From positions 2,170,001 through 2,234,000 of the forward strand of contig OY969717.1 of NCBI GenBank assembly GCA_963702155.1: 64,000 nucleotides of DNA, written 5' to 3'. This DNA is from G963702155 sp963702155 (lineage in GTDB: Bacteria; Pseudomonadota; Alphaproteobacteria; Micavibrionales; Micavibrionaceae). Shown in pieces: positions 1 through 7,167 of this stretch. A program made the translations under genes and the position numbers. Below the pieces are notes generated by a model. That model ran no database searches, was not told the origin of the DNA, and was given only the letters and a program-made list of their open reading frames with translations. Each line of letters opens with the position of its first letter. The stretch's first letter is position 1.

Positions 1-1
1 G

Positions 2-304
2 GATGTAGTGGCTAAAGCAATTGGTTCAAACAACCCGTATTCAATGGTAAATGCAACATTTGAAGCGCTCAAAGCAATGCAAAGCCCGCGTAATGTGGCA
101 AGTCGCCGCAATAAAAAGGTAAGCGATATTGTTTCAAATCGTGAGACTACAGTGGCCTCAGGCTCTAATGAGGCTGCAAAAGCCCCCAAGGCAACATCTG
201 AAACAAAAGCGCCCGAAGCAAAAGCTTCAGAAACCAAAAAAACGGATGCCAAAGAAACAAAATCTAAAGCTAAAGATACAAAAAAAGACGATAAAAAAGA
301 TTAA
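2..304 (+). CDS. rpsE: 30S ribosomal protein S5, C-terminal part (partial)
   Basis: The reading frame is already open at the window edge, and the first codons read D-V-V-A-K-A-I-G-S, the C-terminal half of ribosomal protein S5. The conserved stretch NATFEALKAMQSPRNVA supports this directly. S5 is part of the 30S decoding-site region and is involved in translational fidelity. After the normal S5 end (around the SDIV motif) the protein continues for about 50 residues rich in Lys, Ala, Thr and Glu, which is not part of the family core. The gene leads the visible spc-operon order rpsE-rpmD-rplO. The GTG at position 8 is an internal valine, not the start. Confidence 0.95.
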   Translation, partial: DVVAKAIGSNNPYSMVNATFEALKAMQSPRNVASRRNKKVSDIVSNRETTVASGSNEAAKAPKATSETKAPEAKASETKKTDAKETKSKAKDTKKDDKKD

Positions 305-357
305 GTTCAGTTTTAAAAACAATTAAAACTGGCCTTTAAAATTTGAGGAATAAAACT

Positions 358-756
358 ATGGCCGATAAAAAAGACACAGAGAAAAAGCCAGCAGCATCAA
401 AAAAGGGTGTTGCAAAAGAGCAGGCAACACCAAAAAAGACAGCCGCAAAAAAAGAGGCTCCTAAAAAAAGTGCCCCCAAGAAAACTGATGCGGGAAAATC
501 CACCCCCAAAAAAGCGGCAGTCAAAAAAGACAGTAAAAGCAAAGAAACAAAAAAAACTGCATCTAAGAAAGCAGGTCAAACCATACGCATTACACAAACT
601 GGCTCCCCAATTGGTCGCCAGGCGTATCAGCGTAAAACACTTATCGGTTTGGGATTAAACAAATTGCATAAAACGCGCGAATTAGAAGATACACCATCTG
701 TGCGTGGCATGATACGTAAGGTCAGCCATTTGGTGAAAATTGAAGACGCGGCATAA
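358..756 (+). CDS. rpmD: 50S ribosomal protein L30 with a long basic N-terminal extension
   Basis: The L30 core occupies roughly residues 74-132, starting at QTIRITQTGSPIGR and including the L-x-K-L-H-K-T-R and VRGMIRKV segments typical of L30. The start is the ATG at 358, with a GAGGA ribosome-binding site at 345-349; a TTG at 343 would lie on that site. Bacterial L30 is usually about 60 residues, but this protein has 132. The extra N-terminal 73 residues are almost entirely Lys, Ala, Pro, Ser, Thr and Glu, with repeated A-P-K-K or T-P-K-K units resembling the tail of histone H1. It sits between rpsE and rplO in the usual spc order. Confidence 0.93.
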   Translation: MADKKDTEKKPAASKKGVAKEQATPKKTAAKKEAPKKSAPKKTDAGKSTPKKAAVKKDSKSKETKKTASKKAGQTIRITQTGSPIGRQAYQRKTLIGLGLNKLHKTRELEDTPSVRGMIRKVSHLVKIEDAA

Positions 757-806
757 ATTAAAAAAATACGTACCAATTACATAGATTACGTTTAAGGAAT
801 AAAATA

Positions 807-1382
807 ATGAAACTGAACGAATTACAGCCCAAAGAAGGATCAAATAAATCCCGCACACGCGTTGGTCGCGGTATTGGTTCTGGCAAAGGGAAAACATCTG
901 GGCATGGTCAAAAAGGCCAAAAATCCAGATCTGGTGTTGCTATAAAAGGTTTTGAAGGCGGGCAAATGCCCCTAGATCGCCGTCTACCCAAGATGGGCTT
1001 CCGCAATACGGCTTTTGCAACCAATTTGGTCGAAATCAATGTGGGCAAAATTCAAGAAGCCATAGATTCCAAAAAACTGGATGTAAAAAAGACAATCGAC
1101 GAAGACGCGCTTGTTTCATCGGGTATTATTCGCCGTAAACGTGACGGTGTAAAAATTCTGGGCGAAGGCGAATTAAAGACCAAAGCCAATTTTTCGGTTA
1201 CTAAAGTCTCAAAATCTGCTCAGGAAGCCATTGAAAAGGCTGGCGGTAAAGTGGAGTTAATTGTCGTTGATATCGCACCTATAATGAAGAACAAAGACAA
1301 GCCTGCAGGCGCAAAAAAAGATAAAAAATCGCAAACACGCGTAGAGAAAAAAGCAGAAAAGAAAAAGACGGATAAAAAATAG
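807..1382 (+). CDS. rplO: 50S ribosomal protein L15
   Basis: The N-terminus MKLNELQP and the glycine/arginine-rich segment around residues 16-45 (VGRGIGSGKGKTSGHGQKGQ) are diagnostic of L15, which binds 23S rRNA late in large-subunit assembly. A TAAGGAAT ribosome-binding site precedes the ATG. The protein has 191 residues against about 145-165 for most L15 proteins. The excess is a lysine-rich C-terminal tail from about residue 155. It is the third consecutive ribosomal gene here with a basic low-complexity tail. A hairpin terminator follows, so rplO may end a transcript instead of reading into secY. Confidence 0.95.
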   Translation: MKLNELQPKEGSNKSRTRVGRGIGSGKGKTSGHGQKGQKSRSGVAIKGFEGGQMPLDRRLPKMGFRNTAFATNLVEINVGKIQEAIDSKKLDVKKTIDEDALVSSGIIRRKRDGVKILGEGELKTKANFSVTKVSKSAQEAIEKAGGKVELIVVDIAPIMKNKDKPAGAKKDKKSQTRVEKKAEKKKTDKK

Positions 1383-1415
1383 AATTTATCTTATTAACGC
1401 TTTTCTTTGAAATAT

Positions 1416-1458
1416 AAAAAATCCCTAAAACGGCACAATCGTTTTGAAGGGATTTTTT
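1416..1458 (+). terminator. Rho-independent terminator after rplO
   Basis: An inverted repeat pairs AAAAATCCCT plus AAAACG (1416-1432) with CGTTTT plus AAGGGATTTTT (1440-1458), and the right arm ends in a run of six T. It lies 33 bases after rplO, where transcription normally continues into secY, so it would separate or attenuate the two halves of the spc operon. Confidence 0.8.
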
Positions 1459-1531
1459 ACTTTCTATAAACGTGTATTAACGATAAAGTCTAAAAGAACA
1501 GATATTAAGTATAAAATATAAGAGCGTAATC

Positions 1532-2059
1532 GTGCTACTCACAAAATTGATCACTATTCCCGCAACCGCTATGACGTTGGCATCCTTTGGCCATCCAGGC
1601 GCCGGAAAATGCTATGCGCCTGATATTGTTATGGGGTTTGAACCAACAATATCCAAAACAAAATACAACATTACAAACAGTGCTTGGAACTTGACCGGCG
1701 CGCATAATCCGCAAGGTGGCGGCACCGTATTTGGGTTGGCTTATAGCCCGCTCTATTACACATATGAGGGCCAATTCAGTATATCGCAACAAGAAGAAGG
1801 CTATTGCGTTAGTCTCGATAAAATTAAAGTTGCATACCGCGCCCGTCCAATCGTTTTTATTAGCCGTGAATTCCCGAGGGGGAGTTGTGAGTTTAAAGAA
1901 GTAGTTGTTCATGAAAATAAGCATGTAAATACCCTGAAAAAATTCCACGCGGACTATGCCAAACCGTTTAAAGAAAAAACCATAAACACGTTGCAACGGG
2001 TTGAGCCGATACTCATTGAAAACAAAAGCGAAATTGACCGCGCGCAGAGAATCAATTGA
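1532..2059 (+). CDS. Putative secreted HEXXH metallopeptidase-like protein (apparently frameshifted)
   Basis: I do not recognise a named family. The first 25-30 residues look like a weak signal sequence rich in small and hydrophobic residues. Around residues 128-134 the protein contains VVHENKHVN, a fit to the HEXXH zinc-metallopeptidase motif in a predicted helix, preceded by a Cys-containing strand (SCEFKEVV). The frame stops at 2059, but the +1 frame continues the same helical, charged character to 2207. The intact protein was therefore probably about 224 residues. The proposed GTG start at 1532 has no strong ribosome-binding site, and ATG 1571 is an alternative. It sits between rplO and secY, where no such gene is normally found. 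Confidence 0.5.
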   Translation: MLLTKLITIPATAMTLASFGHPGAGKCYAPDIVMGFEPTISKTKYNITNSAWNLTGAHNPQGGGTVFGLAYSPLYYTYEGQFSISQQEEGYCVSLDKIKVAYRARPIVFISREFPRGSCEFKEVVVHENKHVNTLKKFHADYAKPFKEKTINTLQRVEPILIENKSEIDRAQRIN

Positions 2060-2207
2060 AGATTTCATAACTCAGCAGCTCGATGAATACATGGCCGAGC
2101 TATATCCTTTGATGGCCAAAGAGCAAAATAAGGTTGATAGCCCAAGCGAATATGAGCGTGTGATCGAACAATGTGATGATTGGGATAAACATTTCCGTAT
2201 ACGTTAA
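2060..2207 (+). pseudogene. Displaced C-terminal part of the HEXXH protein
   Basis: This frame is open from 2001 and reads as a Glu/Asp-rich helical C-terminus (ESIEDFITQQLDEYMAEL and onward, ending CDDWDKHFRIR). It has no credible start or ribosome-binding site of its own. Skipping one base in the run CGCGCAG near 2041-2047 joins it smoothly to the upstream frame. I infer one ancestral gene with a one-base insertion, or a sequencing error at that spot. Confidence 0.45.
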
Positions 2208-2362
2208 TTCTTTGATCGGCTATTTCAAAAAAAATCATAAAAAAAAGCGCGTAGAATAAATATTTTAACGTGGCATTCACTCTTGTATCTATCCGCTCTT
2301 TTCTTTATGTATGATATGTTTCAAAATAAATAAAAAATACAGAATCTATAAGGACATTACCT

Positions 2363-3721
2363 ATGGCATCGGCCGTCGAACAACTCGCCAAAAACGCAAA
2401 CTGGGGTGCTTTGGCAAAAGCTACAGATTTAAAAAGACGGCTCATCTTTGTTATGGGCGCGCTACTTGTGTATCGTTTGGGTACATATATTCCAGTGCCG
2501 GGCATTGACCCGCTAATATGGCAAGAGATTTTTAATCAAAAAGGCGGCGGTATTTTGGACATGTTTAACATGTTTTCCGGCGGCGCGCTTTCTCGTATGA
2601 CTATTTTCGCGCTCAATATTATGCCTTATATTTCGGCTTCTATTATTATGCAGCTTGCAACATCAATGTCCCCGCAATTGGAAGCCATGAAAAAAGAAGG
2701 CGAATCTGGTCGTCAAAAAATAAACCAATATACGCGGTATTTTACGGTGCTTTTGGCTACTGTTCAGGCATATGGCCTTGCTGTAGGGCTAGAAGCAATG
2801 CAAGGGTCAGGCGGCTCTGCGGTTTTGGATCCGGGTCTGTTTTTCCGTTTTTCAACTGTGATAACCATCGTTGGTGGTACAGTTTTCCTGATGTGGCTTG
2901 GTGAGCAAATAACCGCGCGCGGTGTTGGAAACGGTATTTCGCTTATAATATTTGCCGGTATTGTAGCTGAACTACCGCGTGCTATTGCAAATACATTAGA
3001 GCTTGGACGACAAGGTCAGTTTGAATTTTTTCAGCTTCTCTTTCTCTTTGTTATGGTCATCGGCGTGATCGCCTTTATCGTGTTTATAGAACGTGCGCAG
3101 CGCCGTGTGGTCGTACAGTATCCAAAACGGCAGCAGGGCAATGCTATGTCAGCCGGACAAACAAACCATATTCCGCTAAAACTTAACACTTCTGGAGTAA
3201 TTCCGCCTATTTTCGCATCCTCGCTGTTGCTTTTGCCATTAACAATTGTCGGATTTACCGGCGCAGAGGGCAGTGATTTTACGGCCAATCTTTCGCAATA
3301 TTTGGCGCATGGCGAACCGCTTTATATGATTTTGTACGGCGCATTGATCGCGTTTTTCTGCTTCTTTTATACGGCAATCGTGTTTAACCCCGAAGAAAAC
3401 GCGGATATGTTGCGTAAATATGGCGGGTTTATCCCGGGCATTCGTCCAGGCAAAAATACAGCTGATCATCTAGATTATATCTTGACGCGTATCACAACTA
3501 TTGGCGCGGCATATCTGGTATTTATTTGTTTGTTACCTGAGTTTTTAATCGCAAAATATAATATGCCATTTTATTTTGGCGGAACCAGTTTGTTGATTGT
3601 TGTAACGGTTACGATGGACACGGTAGCACAGATACACTCTCATCTTATCGCCCATCAATATGAGGGGCTGATAAAGAAAACTAAGCTACGCGGACGTGGT
3701 GGTCGCCGAAGAAAAACATAA
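2363..3721 (+). CDS. secY: Protein translocase subunit SecY
   Basis: SecY is the channel subunit of the SecYEG translocon in the inner membrane. The 452-residue product has about ten hydrophobic segments, the early segment LVYRLGTYIPVPGIDP, the plug region GGILDMFNMFSGGALSRMTIFALNIMPYI, and the cytoplasmic loop with IERAQRRVVVQYPKRQ. All are SecY signatures. A TATAAGGAC ribosome-binding site precedes the ATG. The gene follows the interrupted end of the ribosomal-protein run and is followed by adk after 46 bases, a common bacterial order. The arginine/lysine-rich C-terminal tail is usual. Confidence 0.97.
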   Translation: MASAVEQLAKNANWGALAKATDLKRRLIFVMGALLVYRLGTYIPVPGIDPLIWQEIFNQKGGGILDMFNMFSGGALSRMTIFALNIMPYISASIIMQLATSMSPQLEAMKKEGESGRQKINQYTRYFTVLLATVQAYGLAVGLEAMQGSGGSAVLDPGLFFRFSTVITIVGGTVFLMWLGEQITARGVGNGISLIIFAGIVAELPRAIANTLELGRQGQFEFFQLLFLFVMVIGVIAFIVFIERAQRRVVVQYPKRQQGNAMSAGQTNHIPLKLNTSGVIPPIFASSLLLLPLTIVGFTGAEGSDFTANLSQYLAHGEPLYMILYGALIAFFCFFYTAIVFNPEENADMLRKYGGFIPGIRPGKNTADHLDYILTRITTIGAAYLVFICLLPEFLIAKYNMPFYFGGTSLLIVVTVTMDTVAQIHSHLIAHQYEGLIKKTKLRGRGGRRRKT

Positions 3722-3767
3722 GAGTTTTTAATAGATATCTTTATAAAAAGCAGGAGCGTAATTTCTT

Positions 3768-4337
3768 ATGAATATAATTATTTTCGGCCCCCCCGGTGCA
3801 GGTAAAGGTACCCAAGCCAAACGCATGCAAGAGAAATACAAAATCAAACAACTTGCTACAGGTGACATGCTGCGCGCGGAAATTGCAAGCGGTACAGAGC
3901 GTGGCCGCAAATTAAAACTTATTATCGATGCAGGGGAATTAGTACCGGACTCAGCTATGATAGAGACTATTCAAAACTGCATTGACCAGCCCGAATGTCA
4001 AAAAGGATTTATTTTAGACGGTTTCCCGCGCACATTACGACAAGCCGAAGCTTTGGATGAAATGCTCGCTGCGCAAGGCAAATCCATTGATTATGTTATT
4101 AGGTTGAAGGTAGATGAACATGCGCTCATTGACCGCATTACAAAACGTGCTAAGGAAAATGACGGCGCGCGCGGTGATGACAATGCCGAAACTCTAAAGA
4201 ACCGCCTTAGTGTGTATCATGCACAAACAGCGCCTGTTTTACCATATTACAAACAAAAAAACCTGTTGCGTGAAATTGATGGCATGCAATCTATTGATGA
4301 AGTCACCACACGGATAGATTCAATTTTGCAATCATAA
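3768..4337 (+). CDS. adk: Adenylate kinase (short-LID type)
   Basis: The enzyme interconverts ATP plus AMP with two ADP in the cytoplasm. The P-loop GPPGAGKGT is at residues 7-15, the AMP-binding segment ATGDMLR follows near residue 31, and GFILDGFPRT near residues 83-92 is the typical strand and turn. At 189 residues it is shorter than the 214-residue E. coli type. The LID region is reduced to a short loop (KRAKENDGARGDD), without the cysteine zinc site of Gram-positive enzymes. It is placed between secY and rpsM as in many alphaproteobacteria. Confidence 0.95.
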   Translation: MNIIIFGPPGAGKGTQAKRMQEKYKIKQLATGDMLRAEIASGTERGRKLKLIIDAGELVPDSAMIETIQNCIDQPECQKGFILDGFPRTLRQAEALDEMLAAQGKSIDYVIRLKVDEHALIDRITKRAKENDGARGDDNAETLKNRLSVYHAQTAPVLPYYKQKNLLREIDGMQSIDEVTTRIDSILQS

Positions 4338-4345
4338 TTTTTTGT

Positions 4346-4374
4346 TTGACAAATTCCTTAAAATGCTTATATCT
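4346..4374 (+). promoter_or_regulatory. Candidate sigma70 promoter for the alpha operon
   Basis: A perfect TTGACA at 4346-4351 is followed after 16-17 bases by TATATC/ATATCT (4368-4374), a plausible -35/-10 pair. It lies just after adk and upstream of a 200-base leader before rpsM. No experimental start is known. Confidence 0.5.
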
Positions 4375-4379
4375 AGCGC

Positions 4380-4556
4380 TATCTCTATATTTGTGTATCG
4401 AGGTATCTATTTAGCTTTGGTTTTATACAAAGTATAAGGCGCGAAACGTATTTATATACGGCAGCAACAAATAACAAAGTATAAAGTTGAATAGAGATAG
4501 ATAATGTTTACAAACCGGACAGCGCAAGCTTAACGCGCAGAGCTGAAAACGGTTTG
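4380..4556 (+). promoter_or_regulatory. Structured leader upstream of rpsM
   Basis: The leader holds an 11-base direct repeat ACAAAGTATAA (4427-4437 and 4474-4484), a long-range inverted repeat TATCTCTAT/ATAGAGATA (4380-4388 with 4491-4499), and a hairpin with arms CAAACCG/CGGTTTG (4511-4517 with 4550-4556) ending just before the rpsM ribosome-binding site. Such folding is compatible with ribosomal-protein feedback control, but no known leader class was recognised. Confidence 0.35.
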
Positions 4557-4582
4557 GCTTGAAACTAAAAAAGGAAGAAAAT

Positions 4583-4954
4583 ATGGCTCGTATCGCTGGG
4601 ATTAACGTACCCGATAAAAAACGTATACCAATTGCACTTACATATATTCATGGCATCGGTACAACCACCGCTTATAAAATTTGTGAAATCCTAAATATTG
4701 ATCTAACCCAACGTATGGGCGATGCAAACGAGGACACCCTTAACCGCATCCGCGCAGAAGTCGATAAACCCGAATATAAAATTGAAGGGGATCTTCGTCG
4801 CGAAGTATCGATGAACATTAAACGTTTAATGGATATGAAATGTTATAAAGGGCTACGCCATCGTAGCGGCCTTCCTGTGAATGGGCAAAAAACACGTACA
4901 AATGCCCGTACACGTAAAGGTCCGGCAAGAGCAATCGCCGGTAAGAAAAAGTAA
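4583..4954 (+). CDS. rpsM: 30S ribosomal protein S13
   Basis: The product of 123 residues starts MARIAGINVPDKKR and contains ALTYIHGIGTTTA and the RGLRHRSGLPVNGQKTRTNARTRKG C-terminal segment of S13, which sits in the 30S head and contacts the 50S subunit and P-site tRNA. The ATG at 4583 has a good AAGGAAGAA ribosome-binding site. The in-frame TTG at 4559 would place eight extra residues before the conserved start and is rejected. rpsK follows after 13 bases. Confidence 0.97.
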   Translation: MARIAGINVPDKKRIPIALTYIHGIGTTTAYKICEILNIDLTQRMGDANEDTLNRIRAEVDKPEYKIEGDLRREVSMNIKRLMDMKCYKGLRHRSGLPVNGQKTRTNARTRKGPARAIAGKKK

Positions 4955-4967
4955 GGAAGGATAAAAA

Positions 4968-5351
4968 ATGGCTAAGCCACGTACAAAAAGAAAAGAAAAA
5001 AAGAATATCGCCGCTGGTGTTGTGGTTGTTAATTCAACATTTAACAACACAATCGTTACAATCAGTGACGTGCAAGGCAATGTTGTCTCATGGTCATCAT
5101 CGGGCATGATGGGCTTTAAAGGTTCACGAAAGTCAACGCCATATGCCGCCCAGATGGCCGCCGAAGACGCGGGCCGTAAGGCACAAGATCATGGTATGAA
5201 AGAACTGGATGTTAAGGTTAAGGGCCCTGGGTCTGGGCGTGAATCTGCGCTACGCGCACTTTCTAATATTGGTTTCAACATTAAATCGATCAAGGATGTG
5301 ACACCGATACCGCATAATGGTACGCGCCCGTCCAAACGCCGCCGCGTGTAG
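4968..5351 (+). CDS. rpsK: 30S ribosomal protein S11
   Basis: S11 lies on the 30S platform near the E-site. The 127-residue sequence contains the hallmark segments STFNNTIVTISD, GNVVSWSSSGMMGFKGSRKSTPYAAQ and the C-terminal PIPHNGTRPSKRRRV. A GGAAGGA ribosome-binding site precedes the ATG. It is the second gene of the alpha operon, between rpsM and rpoA; no rpsD gene lies in this operon. Confidence 0.97.
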   Translation: MAKPRTKRKEKKNIAAGVVVVNSTFNNTIVTISDVQGNVVSWSSSGMMGFKGSRKSTPYAAQMAAEDAGRKAQDHGMKELDVKVKGPGSGRESALRALSNIGFNIKSIKDVTPIPHNGTRPSKRRRV

Positions 5352-5361
5352 TAAAATAAAA

Positions 5362-5405
5362 CATCCTTCCCCATCCAAAACTACGGATAGGGAGGGTGAT
5401 TTTTA
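5362..5405 (+). terminator. Imperfect hairpin between rpsK and rpoA
   Basis: CATCCTTCCCCATCC (5362-5376) pairs imperfectly, with wobble pairs and a bulge, with GGATAGGGAGGGTG (5385-5398), followed by ATTTTT. It could attenuate transcription into rpoA and tune the RNA polymerase alpha to ribosomal-protein ratio. Confidence 0.4.
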
Positions 5406-5445
5406 AAAATTCCTGACCAAAAAAGTCTTTATAAGGAGAAATAAA

Positions 5446-6459
5446 TTGATACAGAAAAACTGGCAAGAACTCATCAAACCTTCAAAACTTGAAATCGCAC
5501 CGGGTGCCATGCCGCACACTGGAAAAGTGGTCGCGGAACCTTTAGAGCGTGGCTTTGGTCTTACGCTTGGAAACGCGCTGCGCCGTATCCTGCTTTCATC
5601 ACTACAAGGCGCGGCTGTAACCGCCGTTCAAATTGATGGTGTATTGCACGAATTCTCATCGATCGAAGGTGTACGCGAAGATGTAACCGACATCATTTTG
5701 AATATTAAGGCTTTGGCCGTACGTATGCACGCCGAAGGGCCAAAGAAAATGCGTCTTTCTGCTGAAGGGCCATGTGAAGTCACCGCCGCACAAATCGAAG
5801 CCGGCGCGGATATCGAGATTATGAATCCTGACCTCATTATTTGTACGCTTGATAAAGGTGCAAAATTGAACATGGAATTGACCGTAAACACAGGCAAAGG
5901 TTATCAGCCGGCCTCTCAAAATCGCCCGGAAGAAGCGCCTGTCGGCTTAATCCCCGTAGACAGTGTATTCTCACCAATCCGTAAAGTCTCTTACGAAGTG
6001 GAAGATACGCGCGTTGGTCAAATAACAGATTACGATAAACTAACCTTCAACATCGAAACAAACGGTGTAATTTCGCCAGAAGATTCTGTAGCTTTTGCGT
6101 CGCGCATTTTGCAAGATCAGCTTCAAGTCTTCGTAAACTTTGATGAGCCGGAAGTTAAAGAAGAAAAAGACGAAGCGGATGAATTGCCGTTCAATAAAAA
6201 TCTTCTCCGTAAGGTCGAAGAGCTTGAGCTATCTGTCCGCTCCGCCAATTGCCTGAAAAACGACAATATCGTTTATATTGGTGACTTGGTACAAAAGAGC
6301 GAGAGCGATATGCTTCGCACACCAAACTTTGGTCGTAAGTCATTGAACGAGATCAAGGAAGTATTGACTATCATGGGCTTACACCTTGGCATGCATGTTG
6401 AGGGCTGGCCGCCTGAAAACATCGAAGAAATCGCCAAAAAAATTGACGAGCCATTTTAA
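5446..6459 (+). CDS. rpoA: DNA-directed RNA polymerase subunit alpha
   Basis: The alpha dimer nucleates RNA polymerase assembly, and its C-terminal domain contacts UP elements and activators. The protein (337 residues) starts MIQKNWQELIKPSKLE, the usual alphaproteobacterial beginning. It carries the N-terminal dimerisation domain (ERGFGLTLGNALRRILLSSLQG) and, after an acidic linker near residues 235-250, the alpha-CTD with ELSVRSANCLKNDNI and LNEIKEVL. The start codon is TTG at 5446, with AAGGAGA ending about ten bases upstream. No better ATG or GTG gives the conserved N-terminus. Confidence 0.97.
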   Translation: MIQKNWQELIKPSKLEIAPGAMPHTGKVVAEPLERGFGLTLGNALRRILLSSLQGAAVTAVQIDGVLHEFSSIEGVREDVTDIILNIKALAVRMHAEGPKKMRLSAEGPCEVTAAQIEAGADIEIMNPDLIICTLDKGAKLNMELTVNTGKGYQPASQNRPEEAPVGLIPVDSVFSPIRKVSYEVEDTRVGQITDYDKLTFNIETNGVISPEDSVAFASRILQDQLQVFVNFDEPEVKEEKDEADELPFNKNLLRKVEELELSVRSANCLKNDNIVYIGDLVQKSESDMLRTPNFGRKSLNEIKEVLTIMGLHLGMHVEGWPPENIEEIAKKIDEPF

Positions 6460-6468
6460 ATAAAAATT

Positions 6469-6505
6469 AAAAGTGGTTAAATTCAAAAAATCGAACCACT
6501 TTTTT
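6469..6505 (+). terminator. Rho-independent terminator after rpoA
   Basis: AAAAGTGGTT (6469-6478) pairs perfectly with AACCACTTTT (6494-6503), ending in a T run. It lies between rpoA and rplQ, which are normally cotranscribed, so rplQ may have a second promoter or depend on readthrough. Confidence 0.75.
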
Positions 6506-6510
6506 CAAAA

Positions 6511-6599
6511 CGGACATAATGTCCGCCCCGTTTATAAACCGGTTTAATAAAAGCAAGTGTGATAAACGGAAAACACCATGGCTTCACACGATTGAAGCC
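6511..6599 (+). promoter_or_regulatory. Structured leader upstream of rplQ
   Basis: Three successive inverted repeats are visible: the palindrome CGGACATAATGTCCG (6511-6525), arms CCGTTTAT/ATAAACGG (6528-6535 with 6562-6569), and GGCTTC/GAAGCC (6580-6585 with 6594-6599). They follow a terminator and end about 45 bases before rplQ. The function is unknown; a feedback leader or a small RNA are both possible. Confidence 0.35.
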
Positions 6600-6644
6600 G
6601 CAGCCATAGCCCCAAAAGGGATGTAAAGAAAAGGAAGAAACGAC

Positions 6645-7109
6645 ATGAAACACCGTATCAAACAACGTAAATTAAACCGCACAACATCCCACCGTAAGGC
6701 GATGCTTGCAAACATGGCGGCCTCATTGGTCAAGCATGAGCAAATCGTAACTACCCTGCCAAAAGCAAAAGAACTACGCCCATATGTTGAGAAGTTAATC
6801 ACATTGGGCAAGCAAGCAGCGGCAAAGCCGGAAACGGCATTGGCAAAACGCCGTAAAGCCATCGCGACAATGCGTGACCAGACTCAAGTCAAAAAGATTT
6901 TTGATGTTTTGGCAGAGCGTTATGAAAGTCGTCCGGGCGGATATACTCGTATACTAAAAGCTGGATTCCGCTACGGCGACGCCGCACCAATGGCCGTGAT
7001 TGAGCTGATCGACCGCGATGTAGAAGCCAAAGGCAAAGACTCAGGCCCCGTTCAATTTGATGAAGATTACACCGAAGACGAGCAAGAACAAAAAGTTGCC
7101 GCCGGGTAA
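6645..7109 (+). CDS. rplQ: 50S ribosomal protein L17
   Basis: L17 binds 23S rRNA near the exit tunnel. The N-terminus MKHRIKQRKLNRTTSHRKAMLANMAASLV is diagnostic, as is RPGGYTRILKAGFRYGDAAPMAVIEL near residues 90-115. The ATG has an AAGGAAGAA ribosome-binding site. The 154-residue length includes about 30 acidic residues after the core (DEDYTEDEQEQK), in contrast to the basic tails on the upstream ribosomal proteins. It ends the alpha operon. Confidence 0.96.
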   Translation: MKHRIKQRKLNRTTSHRKAMLANMAASLVKHEQIVTTLPKAKELRPYVEKLITLGKQAAAKPETALAKRRKAIATMRDQTQVKKIFDVLAERYESRPGGYTRILKAGFRYGDAAPMAVIELIDRDVEAKGKDSGPVQFDEDYTEDEQEQKVAAG

Positions 7110-7134
7110 ATATTTTTCGTAGATTCAGAAGTAA

Positions 7135-7167
7135 AAACAAAAGCGGCTCACTCAGCCGCTTTTGTTT
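7135..7167. terminator. Strong bidirectional terminator after rplQ
   Basis: AAACAAAAGCGGCT (7135-7148) and AGCCGCTTTTGTTT (7154-7167) form a perfect 14-base stem with a 5-base loop. A-rich and T-rich flanks let it work for rplQ and for the convergent panBC-GNAT transcript. Confidence 0.88.

Noticed and set aside
1535..2068. 177-codon minus-strand ORF opposite the HEXXH gene
   Set aside because: Its product has no recognisable pattern or start signals, while the plus strand has a coherent HEXXH protein; it is a shadow frame.
2283..2315. Possible promoter TTGTAT / TATGAT for secY
   Set aside because: The spacer is 21 bases, too long for a sigma70 promoter, although a promoter is expected here after the upstream terminator.
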